From NCBI RefSeq assembly GCF_011516655.1, contig NZ_WOSV01000002.1:186001-250000 (forward strand): DNA of 64,000 bases, given 5' to 3'. How positions within the stretch are numbered: the first letter of the stretch is position 1; each line of letters starts with the position of its first letter. Source of the stretch: Acetobacter thailandicus (lineage in GTDB: Bacteria; Pseudomonadota; Alphaproteobacteria; Acetobacterales; Acetobacteraceae). The position numbers and the translations under genes are program-made. Below are positions 16,888-26,716 of this stretch, one piece after another. The notes below the pieces were generated by a model. The model had not been told where the DNA came from. It saw only the letters and a list, made by a program, of their open reading frames with translations, and searched no databases.

Positions 16888-19842
16888 ATGCCCAGCTCAT
16901 TCCCCTCTGCCCGATATGCACCTGCCCTTATGGTTCGCCAGCACCTCTTCTCTTTACTCACAGAAGATGGCGAACTTCTGACGCTTTCAGCCTCAGAAGC
17001 ATGCAGGCATTTGCGCACGATGACACCCCCTCTGGTTGTCAATGCACCCGACACACTCTCTGAGCTGGGCCTGCGCACGTCTGAGCAACCTTTTCCATGC
17101 TTCGACCTGCTTGAACTCTACACCTTTGTCTATCCGGCCCGGCCCGTCGTACCAACGCCACGCGGACTGGCTATTGCCCTGGGTCATGAGCCTGATGATA
17201 TCCCATCCGAAGAGGCAGACCTGTTACATACTCTGCTCTCTCAGATACTCGCCGACCTTGAAACGCTGAGCAACGGCCCGCAGGCAGAGTTTCTCAACGC
17301 TCTGACAATACGCCTTGGGCAGGCAGAGTGGCCATGGGCCAGCACAGTTGCAGAGTGCATCAGACTAAACAGCAGGCTTACGTCATCAGGAAAACTGCCT
17401 GATGACGCCATGCAGCCAGCTGATGCGCTGCGTATCTGGCATAAACTTCCCAAATGGGAAGAAGCAGCCCCCCGCCCCCCTGCCTCAGCTTACCCGATCA
17501 CGGCGGCTGAAGCCCGCACACGCCTTGCTGCCCTTCTGGGAGAAACAGCAGAAAACCGTGCCGGCCAGGCTGACTTCTCCAGTGTGTCAACCATTGCTTT
17601 TACACCAGCAACACATGCCGCAAGCCCCTCGATTGTGCTGGCGGAGGCCGGTACAGGCACAGGTAAAACTCTGGGCTACCTTGCACCGGCCAGCCTGTGG
17701 ACCGAACGTAATGACGGCACGGTGTGGATCAGCACCTACACACGCCACCTGCAACGTCAGATAGAGCAGGAAACGAAACGGATTTTCCCTGATGAAGCCA
17801 CCCGCCGCCGCCATGTTGTGCTGCGGAAAGGACGTGAAAATTATATGTGTCTTCTGAATATGGAAGATCTCGTCAACAGCGCCGCTTCCCGCCCGGCACG
17901 CCTGACTGTCGCACTGGCTATGCTGGCCCGCTGGGCCATGACCTCAGCCGATGGTGATCTGACAGGTGGCGACCTGCCCGGCTGGTTTGGCTCAGTCTTC
18001 GGGCATAATATTACATCAGCCGTCGCAGACCGGCGTGGTGAATGCATCCACGGGGCATGCGCGCACTACCAGCGCTGTTTCGTTGAACACACCATCCGAC
18101 GCGCACGTGAAGCCGACCTGGTTATTGCTAATCATGCTCTCGTTATGGCGCAGGTTGCCTATGCCCGCCATGACGGGGACGCAACCGAAGAAACTCCGCA
18201 GGAAGAGACGATCCCCTCCCATTATATTTTTGACGAAGGCCACCACCTTTCAGATGCCGCTGATGGCGCTTTTTCAGCCGAGCTTTCAGGGCTTGAAGCA
18301 GCTGAATTACGACGCTGGCTGCTTGGTGCAGAGGGCAACCGCTCTCGTGCCCGCGGGCTGAAGCGCCGCCTTGATGACCTCGTATCCGGCCACAAAAAAC
18401 TTGAAGCACAGCTGGATTCCGCTCTTATGGCAGCCCATGCCCTGCCTGCACCAGGCTGGTCCGTTCGCCTTAATGAATCAGAAACAACGCAGGAAAAGAC
18501 AGACACGCCTGAGGAGGCGGACACCACACCACCAGCCCCGAAACTTGAAAACCCTACTGAAGTTTTTTTACGCCTTATTCGCCAGCAGGTCATGGCACGC
18601 AACCAGACAGACCAGAGTTACGGCACAATAGAATGTGACCTGCACCCGCCCCTGCCTGAACTGACGCATGCAAGCCATACACTGGCCCAGGCCTATATGC
18701 AGCTTGCTCAGCCTTTGCGGGCATTAGCCAGTGCTCTGAACTTCCGCCTGCAGGACGAAGCTGATACGCTCGACAGCACAACACGCGGACGTATTGAAGC
18801 CATGGTGCGCTCACTCCAGCGCCGTGCGATCACCCGCGTGGAAGCATGGATATCCATGCTTGAAACCTTTGACCAGCCAGCCAGAGAACCTGGCACTATG
18901 CCTGAGCATGTTCATTTTCTGCGCCTGACCCGACGGGGCAAGCAGCACCTGATTGAGCAGGATGTCGGTCTGCACCGTCACTGGCTTGACCCCACTATTC
19001 CATTCGCGGGCATTATGGCATTACCCGCTCAGGGTCTGCTGATTACCTCAGCTACTCTGCGTGATCGTTCAGAAAGTGCCGACCCGCCAGCGCCCTCGAC
19101 GCCCGCACAGGCAGAGTTTGATACTGAGGAAGCTGAACGCTCATGGGCTGCGGCTGAAGCGCTGACCGGAGTCTGCCATTTTCCTGCCCCGGCAGTACGG
19201 GCCAGTCTGAGCAGCCCTTTTGATTATGCCAGCCAGACCCGCACCTTCATTATTAACGATTTGGACCACAATAATCTGCATGATCTTTCCGCTGCTTTCA
19301 GAACATTATTCACAGCGTCTGGCGGCGGCGGACTGGGTCTGTTTACCGCCATTTCACGCCTGAGAGGTGTGCACTCTCATATTGCCACCCCCCTCAGAGA
19401 ACAAAATATCCCCCTTTATGCACAGCACGTTAACGCATTGGATAATGCAACACTGATTGATATTTTTCGTACTGAGGAAAATGCCTGCCTGCTGGGTACG
19501 GATGCCATGCGAGACGGCGTTGATGTACCAGGCCGGGCCTTAAGGCTTGTCGTATTTGAGCGTGTTCCCTGGCCGAGACCGGACATTCTGCACAGAGAAC
19601 GCCGTGTGCATCTGTCAGGTGGTGACCCCAAGGGATATGACGACAGCATTGCCCGTATGAAACTGCGTCAGGCTTTTGGCCGTCTTATTCGCAGTCAGTC
19701 AGACCGCGGTGTATTTGTATTGCTGGACCGACGCACACCCTCACGTCTTCTTTCTGCTTTTCCGCATGGTGTCAGCCCTGAACGCAGGGGGCTGGCGAAA
19801 GCCGCTGAAGAAATCAGAAGCTTTCTACTCCCGAAAGATTAA
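16888..19842 (+). CDS. ATP-dependent DNA helicase, DinG/Rad3-like with Fe-S cysteines
   Basis: Superfamily 2 helicase of 984 residues from ATG 16888, chosen because AAGGG is 7 bases upstream; in-frame TTG and ATG codons lie up to 8 codons earlier. An N-terminal region of about 230 residues of unknown role precedes the helicase core. Walker A AEAGTGTGKT is at about 252-261 and the DEGH box (FDEGHHL) at about 447. Between them, Cys at about 319 (NYMC) and Cys386, Cys390 and Cys397 (GECIHGACAHYQRC) form the four-Cys Fe-S cluster set of XPD/DinG helicases. The C-terminus holds GTDAMRDGVDVPG and QAFGRLIR motifs V-VI. Role inferred: unwinding during repair or replication. Confidence 0.88.
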   Translation: MPSSFPSARYAPALMVRQHLFSLLTEDGELLTLSASEACRHLRTMTPPLVVNAPDTLSELGLRTSEQPFPCFDLLELYTFVYPARPVVPTPRGLAIALGHEPDDIPSEEADLLHTLLSQILADLETLSNGPQAEFLNALTIRLGQAEWPWASTVAECIRLNSRLTSSGKLPDDAMQPADALRIWHKLPKWEEAAPRPPASAYPITAAEARTRLAALLGETAENRAGQADFSSVSTIAFTPATHAASPSIVLAEAGTGTGKTLGYLAPASLWTERNDGTVWISTYTRHLQRQIEQETKRIFPDEATRRRHVVLRKGRENYMCLLNMEDLVNSAASRPARLTVALAMLARWAMTSADGDLTGGDLPGWFGSVFGHNITSAVADRRGECIHGACAHYQRCFVEHTIRRAREADLVIANHALVMAQVAYARHDGDATEETPQEETIPSHYIFDEGHHLSDAADGAFSAELSGLEAAELRRWLLGAEGNRSRARGLKRRLDDLVSGHKKLEAQLDSALMAAHALPAPGWSVRLNESETTQEKTDTPEEADTTPPAPKLENPTEVFLRLIRQQVMARNQTDQSYGTIECDLHPPLPELTHASHTLAQAYMQLAQPLRALASALNFRLQDEADTLDSTTRGRIEAMVRSLQRRAITRVEAWISMLETFDQPAREPGTMPEHVHFLRLTRRGKQHLIEQDVGLHRHWLDPTIPFAGIMALPAQGLLITSATLRDRSESADPPAPSTPAQAEFDTEEAERSWAAAEALTGVCHFPAPAVRASLSSPFDYASQTRTFIINDLDHNNLHDLSAAFRTLFTASGGGGLGLFTAISRLRGVHSHIATPLREQNIPLYAQHVNALDNATLIDIFRTEENACLLGTDAMRDGVDVPGRALRLVVFERVPWPRPDILHRERRVHLSGGDPKGYDDSIARMKLRQAFGRLIRSQSDRGVFVLLDRRTPSRLLSAFPHGVSPERRGLAKAAEEIRSFLLPKD

Positions 19843-19935
19843 AAACCTTCCGTCTGAAATTCAGCTCTTCTCTACAGAGAGTCATGCTTCCTGATTAAAG
19901 GTCACATGCACCCGCAGAGAAAATTATATTCAGAC

Positions 19936-20139
19936 TCAGAGTGTTTTAAGGTTTGTAGCAGCTTCTTTACCACGCTCTGTAACCAGGTCGTAAGAAACTT
20001 TCTGATTTTCATCCAGGCCGCGCAGGCCAGCAGCCTGAACAGCTGTGATGTGCACGAACACGTCTTTACCGCCTTCTTCTGGGGCAATAAAACCAAAGCC
20101 TTTAGTGGCATTAAACCATTTAACTGTTCCGGTAGGCAT
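19936..20139 (-). CDS. Cold-shock protein, CspA family
   Basis: Small OB-fold nucleic-acid-binding protein of 67 residues. RNP1 KGFGFI (13-18) and RNP2 VFVHI (about 28-32) are intact, and the N-terminus GTVKWFN is typical. It acts as an RNA chaperone. The gene stands alone; about 290 bases separate it from the divergent groES operator, room for the long 5' leader usual in csp genes. No upstream structure could be assigned with confidence. Confidence 0.95.
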   Translation of the reverse strand: MPTGTVKWFNATKGFGFIAPEEGGKDVFVHITAVQAAGLRGLDENQKVSYDLVTERGKEAATNLKTL

Positions 20140-20392
20140 CTGCAGGTAACTCTCTTATAGTCTTCTCCCTGCCGGACAAACCGCATGGCCGGCTGCAGGA
20201 TTGTTTATTCCGGCCATGAAGCTCTGCAAATGTCAATAAAAATACCACCCTGCCTCAGGGCGGAAATGGCAGAAATGGCGTTTACCCGCTGATTATATTG
20301 AGGAAATAAAGTTTGTAACGGCAGCAGATATCGCTTCAGATATGAACGCTCAGATAACAAAACAAAAAATCAGAAAGTTTTTTTCTCCCTTC

Positions 20393-20422
20393 CTTGACTT
20401 GTCTGAGAGGCAGACCTATCTC
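20393..20422 (+). promoter_or_regulatory. Probable groESL promoter
   Basis: TTGACT (20394-20399) and TATCTC (20417-20422) are 17 bases apart, a vegetative-type -35/-10 pair. The same sequence also reads CTTGAC...CCTATCT, close to alphaproteobacterial heat-shock sigma (RpoH) boxes, so dual control is possible. The CIRCE operator begins 5 bases after the -10, over the expected start of transcription. Confidence 0.55.
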
Positions 20423-20427
20423 CTGAT

Positions 20428-20454
20428 TTGGCACTCCCGGGGTGGGAGTGCTAA
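20428..20454 (+). promoter_or_regulatory. CIRCE operator (HrcA binding site)
   Basis: TTGGCACTC (20428-20436), 9-base spacer, GAGTGCTAA (20446-20454). This matches the CIRCE consensus TTAGCACTC-N9-GAGTGCTAA with one change. HrcA repression of groESL at normal temperature is the established role. It is about 95 bases before groES. Confidence 0.93.
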
Positions 20455-20549
20455 CGTAACGCGGCGTGTGTTACGCGCGGTAAACGCAGATGGTATAGCT
20501 TCCTGATAAGGATACCATCGCACAGATAAGAAACGTGGAGAGATCCATA

Positions 20550-20840
20550 ATGACGAAATTTCGTCCTTTGCATGACCGTGTGGTCGTGCGTCGTCTCGAA
20601 AGCGAAGAAAAGACTGTTGGCGGCATCATCATTCCTGACACGGCTAAAGAAAAGCCTATGGAAGGTAAAGTTGTCGCTGCTGGTCCTGGCGCCCGCAATG
20701 AGCAGGGTCAGATCGTAGCGCTTGATGTTAAGGCTGGCGACACCATCCTGTTCGGCAAATGGTCCGGCACAGAAGTGAAGATCGACGGTGAAGACCTGCT
20801 GATCATGAAAGAAAGCGACATTCTGGGTATTATTTCCTGA
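20550..20840 (+). CDS. groES: Co-chaperonin GroES
   Basis: 10-kDa co-chaperonin of 96 residues, the GroEL lid. It shows [11 protein letters not shown] at the N-terminus, the mobile-loop segment [18 protein letters not shown] (about 18-35) and the C-terminal [14 protein letters not shown]. The start is ATG 20550 with GGAGAGA 7 bases upstream; a GTG five codons earlier is less likely. Followed by groEL after 57 bases, under CIRCE control. Confidence 0.98.
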   Translation: MTKFRPLHDRVVVRRLESEEKTVGGIIIPDTAKEKPMEGKVVAAGPGARNEQGQIVALDVKAGDTILFGKWSGTEVKIDGEDLLIMKESDILGIIS

Positions 20841-20855
20841 GTGACGTGTCTGTGA

Positions 20856-22547
<1,692 letters not shown>

Positions 22548-22563
22548 TACCACTGTCGTCTTT

Positions 22564-22591
22564 CCTTCGGAGTGCTTCCGCATTCCGAAGG
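22564..22591. repeat. Inverted repeat just after groEL
   Basis: CCTTCGGA (22564-22571) / TCCGAAGG (22584-22591), 8-base-pair stem, 12-base loop, 16 bases past the groEL stop and before the main terminator. Probably part of the 3' end structure of the groESL transcript. Confidence 0.45.
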
Positions 22592-22600
22592 GGGATACAA

Positions 22601-22639
22601 AAAGGGCGTGCCGCTTTCATCAGTGGCACGCCCTTTTTT
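22601..22639. terminator. Bidirectional terminator between groEL and cysE
   Basis: 12-base-pair stem AAAGGGCGTGCC (22601-22612) / GGCACGCCCTTT (22625-22636) followed by more T. A-rich sequence on the other side lets it also end the minus-strand cysE transcript. Confidence 0.85.
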
Positions 22640-22660
22640 ACATCCTCTGTGAAATACAGA

Positions 22661-23512
22661 TCAGATAATATAGTCAACCGGCGGAAGAATCTGGTCCATT
22701 GTCAATGCAGGCATGCCTGAATGACGTGTACCGACCTTGCGGGCCGGGTTACCAACAACCGTAGTAAATGCGGGTACATTTTCGAGAACAATAGAACCCG
22801 CCCCCACCTTGGCGCCTTCACCCAGCTGAATATTACCAAGCACCTTTGCCCCGGCACCAATCAGCACACCCCGGCAAACCTTGGGGTGTCTGTCACCACT
22901 ATGCTTACCCGTACCGCCAAGAGTTACCCCCTGTAAAATCGATACATCATCTTCAATAATACAGGTCTCACCCACCACAATACCGGTACCATGATCAAAG
23001 AGAATACGCTGACCGAGACGGGCCGCCGGGTGAATATCAACTGCAAATAATTCAGAAGCCCGGCTTTGCAGATGCAAAGCAAGGTGCCGCCGTCCTGCCC
23101 GCCAGAGCCAGTTCGCCACACGGTAGCTCTGCACCGCGTGATACCCCTTAAAAAACAAAAAAGGGGTCACAAAATCAGGGCATGCAGGGTCACGCTCACG
23201 AATAGCAACAAGATCAGCGGCTGAGGCGTACACTATCGAGGGATCAGCCCGGTAAGCCTCAGCCACAAGCTCTGATAATGCCGAAACTGCAACAGAGTGA
23301 TCGCCAAGTTTACGACCCATAAGAGCTGCCAGAGCTGAAGCAAAATCAGCATGGTTGCGCACGCCGGTTGCCAGGAGGCCTTTGACCAGAGGGTCATAAC
23401 ACTCACAGGCCTGCATCGTCATATTCTGCCACAAAACATTCAGCCATGAGGCTGCGTTCTCAGCCTCAGCAAAATAACCTGAGAGAACCTGAGACGGCTG
23501 ATTACGTGTCAC
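22661..23512 (-). CDS. cysE: Serine O-acetyltransferase
   Basis: Cytoplasmic enzyme making O-acetylserine from serine and acetyl-CoA, the first step of cysteine synthesis. Length 283 residues. N-terminal helical SATase domain, then a left-handed beta-helix of hexapeptide repeats with the family block FDHGTGIVVGET and QGVTLGGTGKHSGDRHPK, and a C-terminus ending in hydrophobic VDYII, the type of tail that docks into CysK. The start is GTG with AGGAG 6 bases upstream. It lies 45 bases downstream of the Ubi-type hydroxylase gene and may be co-transcribed. Confidence 0.93.
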   Translation of the reverse strand: MTRNQPSQVLSGYFAEAENAASWLNVLWQNMTMQACECYDPLVKGLLATGVRNHADFASALAALMGRKLGDHSVAVSALSELVAEAYRADPSIVYASAADLVAIRERDPACPDFVTPFLFFKGYHAVQSYRVANWLWRAGRRHLALHLQSRASELFAVDIHPAARLGQRILFDHGTGIVVGETCIIEDDVSILQGVTLGGTGKHSGDRHPKVCRGVLIGAGAKVLGNIQLGEGAKVGAGSIVLENVPAFTTVVGNPARKVGTRHSGMPALTMDQILPPVDYII

Positions 23513-23557
23513 TCACAGCTCCTTTCCGGGCAGCAGCAATAAAAAAATCGGTTTATC

Positions 23558-24793
23558 CTACACGCCCATCGCGTGACGTACAAACGCGCGGCGCAAAGCA
23601 GGAATACGATTAACGCCCGCCAGCCCGAGATCTCTTGTCAGACGCAGAAGAGGGTTATTATTGCTAAACAGCCTGTCAAGCACATCAGTAGCCGCCAGCA
23701 TCATCATATTTGCAGGGCGACAACGCGCCTGATAACGGGCAAGCAGTGCAGGAGAGCCATAATCTTCCCCTCTCTGATGTGCTTTTATCAAAATATCACT
23801 CAAAGCAATAACATCACGAAAACCAAGGTTAAGCCCCTGCCCCGCAATAGGATGAATACCATGGGCAGCATCACCAATCAGCAGCAGTCGTGTCGCGGTA
23901 TAACGCTGTGCATATTGCGCTGAGAGCGGATATGTCCAGCGACGACCCACGGGGGTCACTTTACCCAGGCGTGAATTACCCATACGACGCTCAATTTCGC
24001 GGGCAAACTGATCATCCGGCAAAGCCGCAAAACGCTCAGCGACACCGTCTTTATCACTCCAGACGATTGCTGAAAGGTTAGGATACTCCTCCGTTCCGGC
24101 CATGGGCAGCTGCGCAAAAGGCCCGGCTGGCAAAAAATGCTCCAGGGCAGCATTATCATGCGGATATTCATGGGCAATGGCCGCGACAATTGCCGTCTGC
24201 TTATAAGCCAGACGTGTCAAAGGAATACCGGCCTCATTACGCAGCCGACTTTTACGGCCATCAGCAGCAACAACCAGAGAAGCCTTGAAGCTTCTGCCAT
24301 CATGCAAACGAATAACCACTGTATCAGCCTGGCGTTCAACCTTCACTTCAGCGGGAGCCAGAACTGTAAGATTAGCCTGGTGATGCATGGCTTTATTGAG
24401 TGCCACACGCAGACCGCGGGCTTCTGCCATCCAGCCAAATGGCTGACTGGCATCCTGACGGGTGAACTCTACAAACAATGACGAGGCAGGCTCACCGGGG
24501 CGGCCATCTGTTACAAGAATCTCTTCAATAGGGCATGACTCAAGTGGCAGGTGTTCCCACACGCCGGCATCCTCCAGCAACTGCCGGGGACCGGCCGCAA
24601 TGGCATAAGCCCGCCCGTCAAAATCAGGATGCTCCATAGGCTCAAGCGCCATGCGATCAACTATAGCTACTTTAATACCGGCTCTTGCCAGACGACAGGC
24701 CAGAGCCGCTCCGACCGGACCAGCTCCGACAACACACACATCAACATCAGTCAAAGATGGTGTGTCAGACGTGATTTCAGATGCAGCAGCCAT
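23558..24793 (-). CDS. UbiH/UbiF/COQ6-family FAD-dependent hydroxylase
   Basis: Flavoprotein monooxygenase of 411 residues. FAD-binding GAGPVG at residues 23-28, the mid-protein VVAADGRKSRLR block, and RLLLIGDAAHGIHPIAGQGLN near 300 that closes the FAD pocket and carries the UbiH/COQ6 signature. These enzymes hydroxylate the ubiquinone ring. Which ring position it attacks cannot be read from sequence. GAGGA is 9 bases before the ATG. Divergent from glnB. Confidence 0.88.
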   Translation of the reverse strand: MAAASEITSDTPSLTDVDVCVVGAGPVGAALACRLARAGIKVAIVDRMALEPMEHPDFDGRAYAIAAGPRQLLEDAGVWEHLPLESCPIEEILVTDGRPGEPASSLFVEFTRQDASQPFGWMAEARGLRVALNKAMHHQANLTVLAPAEVKVERQADTVVIRLHDGRSFKASLVVAADGRKSRLRNEAGIPLTRLAYKQTAIVAAIAHEYPHDNAALEHFLPAGPFAQLPMAGTEEYPNLSAIVWSDKDGVAERFAALPDDQFAREIERRMGNSRLGKVTPVGRRWTYPLSAQYAQRYTATRLLLIGDAAHGIHPIAGQGLNLGFRDVIALSDILIKAHQRGEDYGSPALLARYQARCRPANMMMLAATDVLDRLFSNNNPLLRLTRDLGLAGVNRIPALRRAFVRHAMGV

Positions 24794-25017
24794 AACTGTT
24801 TTTCCTCATATACCTGGCAGAGTATTCTGCTGCCCGCAGCACAAAGCACGAGCACAGTTTTCACTATCTAGACCATCCCTCTTCAGATGCCAAAGAAGAA
24901 GACTCGTCAACACCGGAAAATTCTGGCAGGATGTTTACAAACAGTTACATTCGTCACAATTATTCATTTTTTACAAAAAGATAAAACGGCACATAAAACT
25001 CAGGGAACCAGACTGCA

Positions 25018-25356
25018 ATGAAACTTGTGACTGCAATTATCAAACCCTTCAAGCTCGATGATGTGCGTGAAGCGCTTGCTCCGCTGGGCATTCAGGGTCT
25101 TACCGTCTCAGAAGTCAAAGGGTTCGGACGCCAGAAAGGCCAGACCGAGATTTACCGCGGTGCAGAATATCGTATCAGCTTTCTGCCCAAAATTAAGATC
25201 GAGGTTGCTGTCTCTGATGCCATGGCAGACCAGGCTATCGAAGCGATCCTTGATGCGGCACACACAGGCAAAATTGGTGATGGCAAGATTTTTGTCAGTG
25301 AACTGACGCGTGTTATCCGTATCCGCACACGTGAAACCAACGACGAAGCACTATAA
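25018..25356 (+). CDS. glnB: Nitrogen regulatory protein P-II
   Basis: PII signal protein, 112 residues, trimeric sensor of 2-oxoglutarate and ATP/ADP. The T-loop holds the uridylylation Tyr51 in YRGAEYRISFLPK; the usual sequence after it is VVDFLPK, so RIS is a small variant. The C-terminal TGKIGDGKIFV block for nucleotide binding is intact. The ammonium transporter gene lies 3 kb downstream on the same strand; normally these are adjacent. Could be glnK by context. Confidence 0.93.
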   Translation: MKLVTAIIKPFKLDDVREALAPLGIQGLTVSEVKGFGRQKGQTEIYRGAEYRISFLPKIKIEVAVSDAMADQAIEAILDAAHTGKIGDGKIFVSELTRVIRIRTRETNDEAL

Positions 25357-25399
25357 TTTTTACTACTTATCGCACCAGAGAGGAAAAATAAGATCCCTG

Positions 25400-25747
25400 A
25401 TGTTTTTTCTGATCAAGGTTATTCTCTCTGGGCTTATTGTTGCGATTGTCTCCGGCGTAGCAAAACGCTACCCGGCGTTCGGTGCGCTGATCGCCTCCCT
25501 TCCATTCATATCTATACTCGGTATGATATGGCTGTGGACGGAAACACATGATGCAGATGGTATGAAACAACATACCTACGCAACCTTCTGGTATATTCTG
25601 CCATCGCTGCCTATGTTTCTTTTTATTCCATGGCTGATGGAAAAAAAAGTTTCATTTTACCCTGCTCTTTTGAGCGGGTGCCTGCTTACTATTGTACTTT
25701 ATGTCATTACCGCATGGGGCCTGAGCCTCATAAAACCCACACCCTAA
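25400..25747 (+). CDS. DUF3147 family inner-membrane protein
   Basis: Integral membrane protein of 115 residues with four hydrophobic segments, starting MFFLIKVILSGLIVAIVSG and containing KRYPAFGALIASLPF, which fits the DUF3147 family. The frame is open from 25310, overlapping glnB, but family length and sequence support ATG 25400; AGAGGA lies further upstream than ideal. Function unknown; it follows glnB by 43 bases and may be co-transcribed. Confidence 0.75.
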   Translation: MFFLIKVILSGLIVAIVSGVAKRYPAFGALIASLPFISILGMIWLWTETHDADGMKQHTYATFWYILPSLPMFLFIPWLMEKKVSFYPALLSGCLLTIVLYVITAWGLSLIKPTP

Positions 25748-25886
25748 ACTACATACCATCTCTGTCATTACAGATAAAACAAACGCTATTCTGGTATACA
25801 TAATTCATAACCAGAGTTGATAAACAATATTTCGGCTATTAACCCGGATATGTTAGACTTATTTTTTACGAGGTTCAGAGGATAAA

Positions 25887-26696
25887 ATGGGTTTTCGCTC
25901 TGCTGCAATAACTATGGTTTACAATGAAAGTAAAATCCTGCCTGTATGGCTCGATTATTACGGCAGCAACCTTGGCTATGATAACCTTTATATTATTGAC
26001 CACGGATCAGACGATGGATCCACGACCAGAATACCAGGAAATGTTATAAAAATACCCCGTGATGAGTTTGACGACGTTCAGCGAGCCGCTTTTATCACCC
26101 ATCTCCACACAGCACTGCTAAAATCTTTTGACTGCGTTATTTATACAGACTGTGATGAGTTTCTCCTCCCACGCCCCGACCGCTATAACAGCCTTGCCTC
26201 TTACCTGAAATTACAGCCACACGGCAATAATATCAGAGCAGTCGGCATTGACGTTATGCCGGGCAACCTCTCACTTCCTCCTGTCGATTTCTCACGTGAT
26301 ATTCTTCCTCAGCGCCCTTACGGTTTCCTTACGCCATGGGAGTCAAAGCCGCTGGTCGCAAAAATTCCGACACAGTGGGAGCCAGGCTTTCATGAATGCA
26401 ACCAGCACAGCCTGCTCGATGAAGACCTCTGGCTGTTTCATCTGAAATTGTGCGACATTGATTATGCTATGAAACGCTTACATGTGACGCGCTCAATGAA
26501 ATGGAACCTCAGTCACAACCCCGACAGTGGCGCGCATCAGCGGCGCAGTGACCAGGAAATGCGAGATTTTTTTGATGCCGTAGTGCGGGGCCAGGAACCC
26601 GGCTATCTCAGTGACCTGCCTCTCACAGAGCTTCTGTCGCGAGGCAGCACAAGTAAATTACGTCGTATTCCAGATATGTTTTTACAATATTTATAA
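25887..26696 (+). CDS. Putative glycosyltransferase family 2-like protein
   Basis: Protein of 269 residues starting with a GT-A type Rossmann strand (AAITMVYNESKILPVWLDYY) and carrying the DxD-type metal motif YTDCDEFLLP near residues 86-94. This pattern (MVYNE...W..YY, DHGSDDGS, DCDEF) is that of the Glyco_tranf_2_4/GT92-like group in bacteria. AGAGGA is 5 bases before ATG. The stop lies 20 bases before the next gene, a second putative glycosyltransferase. Acceptor and sugar are unknown. Confidence 0.7.
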   Translation: MGFRSAAITMVYNESKILPVWLDYYGSNLGYDNLYIIDHGSDDGSTTRIPGNVIKIPRDEFDDVQRAAFITHLHTALLKSFDCVIYTDCDEFLLPRPDRYNSLASYLKLQPHGNNIRAVGIDVMPGNLSLPPVDFSRDILPQRPYGFLTPWESKPLVAKIPTQWEPGFHECNQHSLLDEDLWLFHLKLCDIDYAMKRLHVTRSMKWNLSHNPDSGAHQRRSDQEMRDFFDAVVRGQEPGYLSDLPLTELLSRGSTSKLRRIPDMFLQYL

Positions 26697-26716
26697 ATTA
26701 TTGAGAGGATTTACCT

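Noticed and set aside
24923..24938. Sigma-54-like sequence TGGCAG-GATGT-TTACA before glnB
   Set aside because: The -12 element lacks the required GC and no enhancer sites are visible; not strong enough to call.
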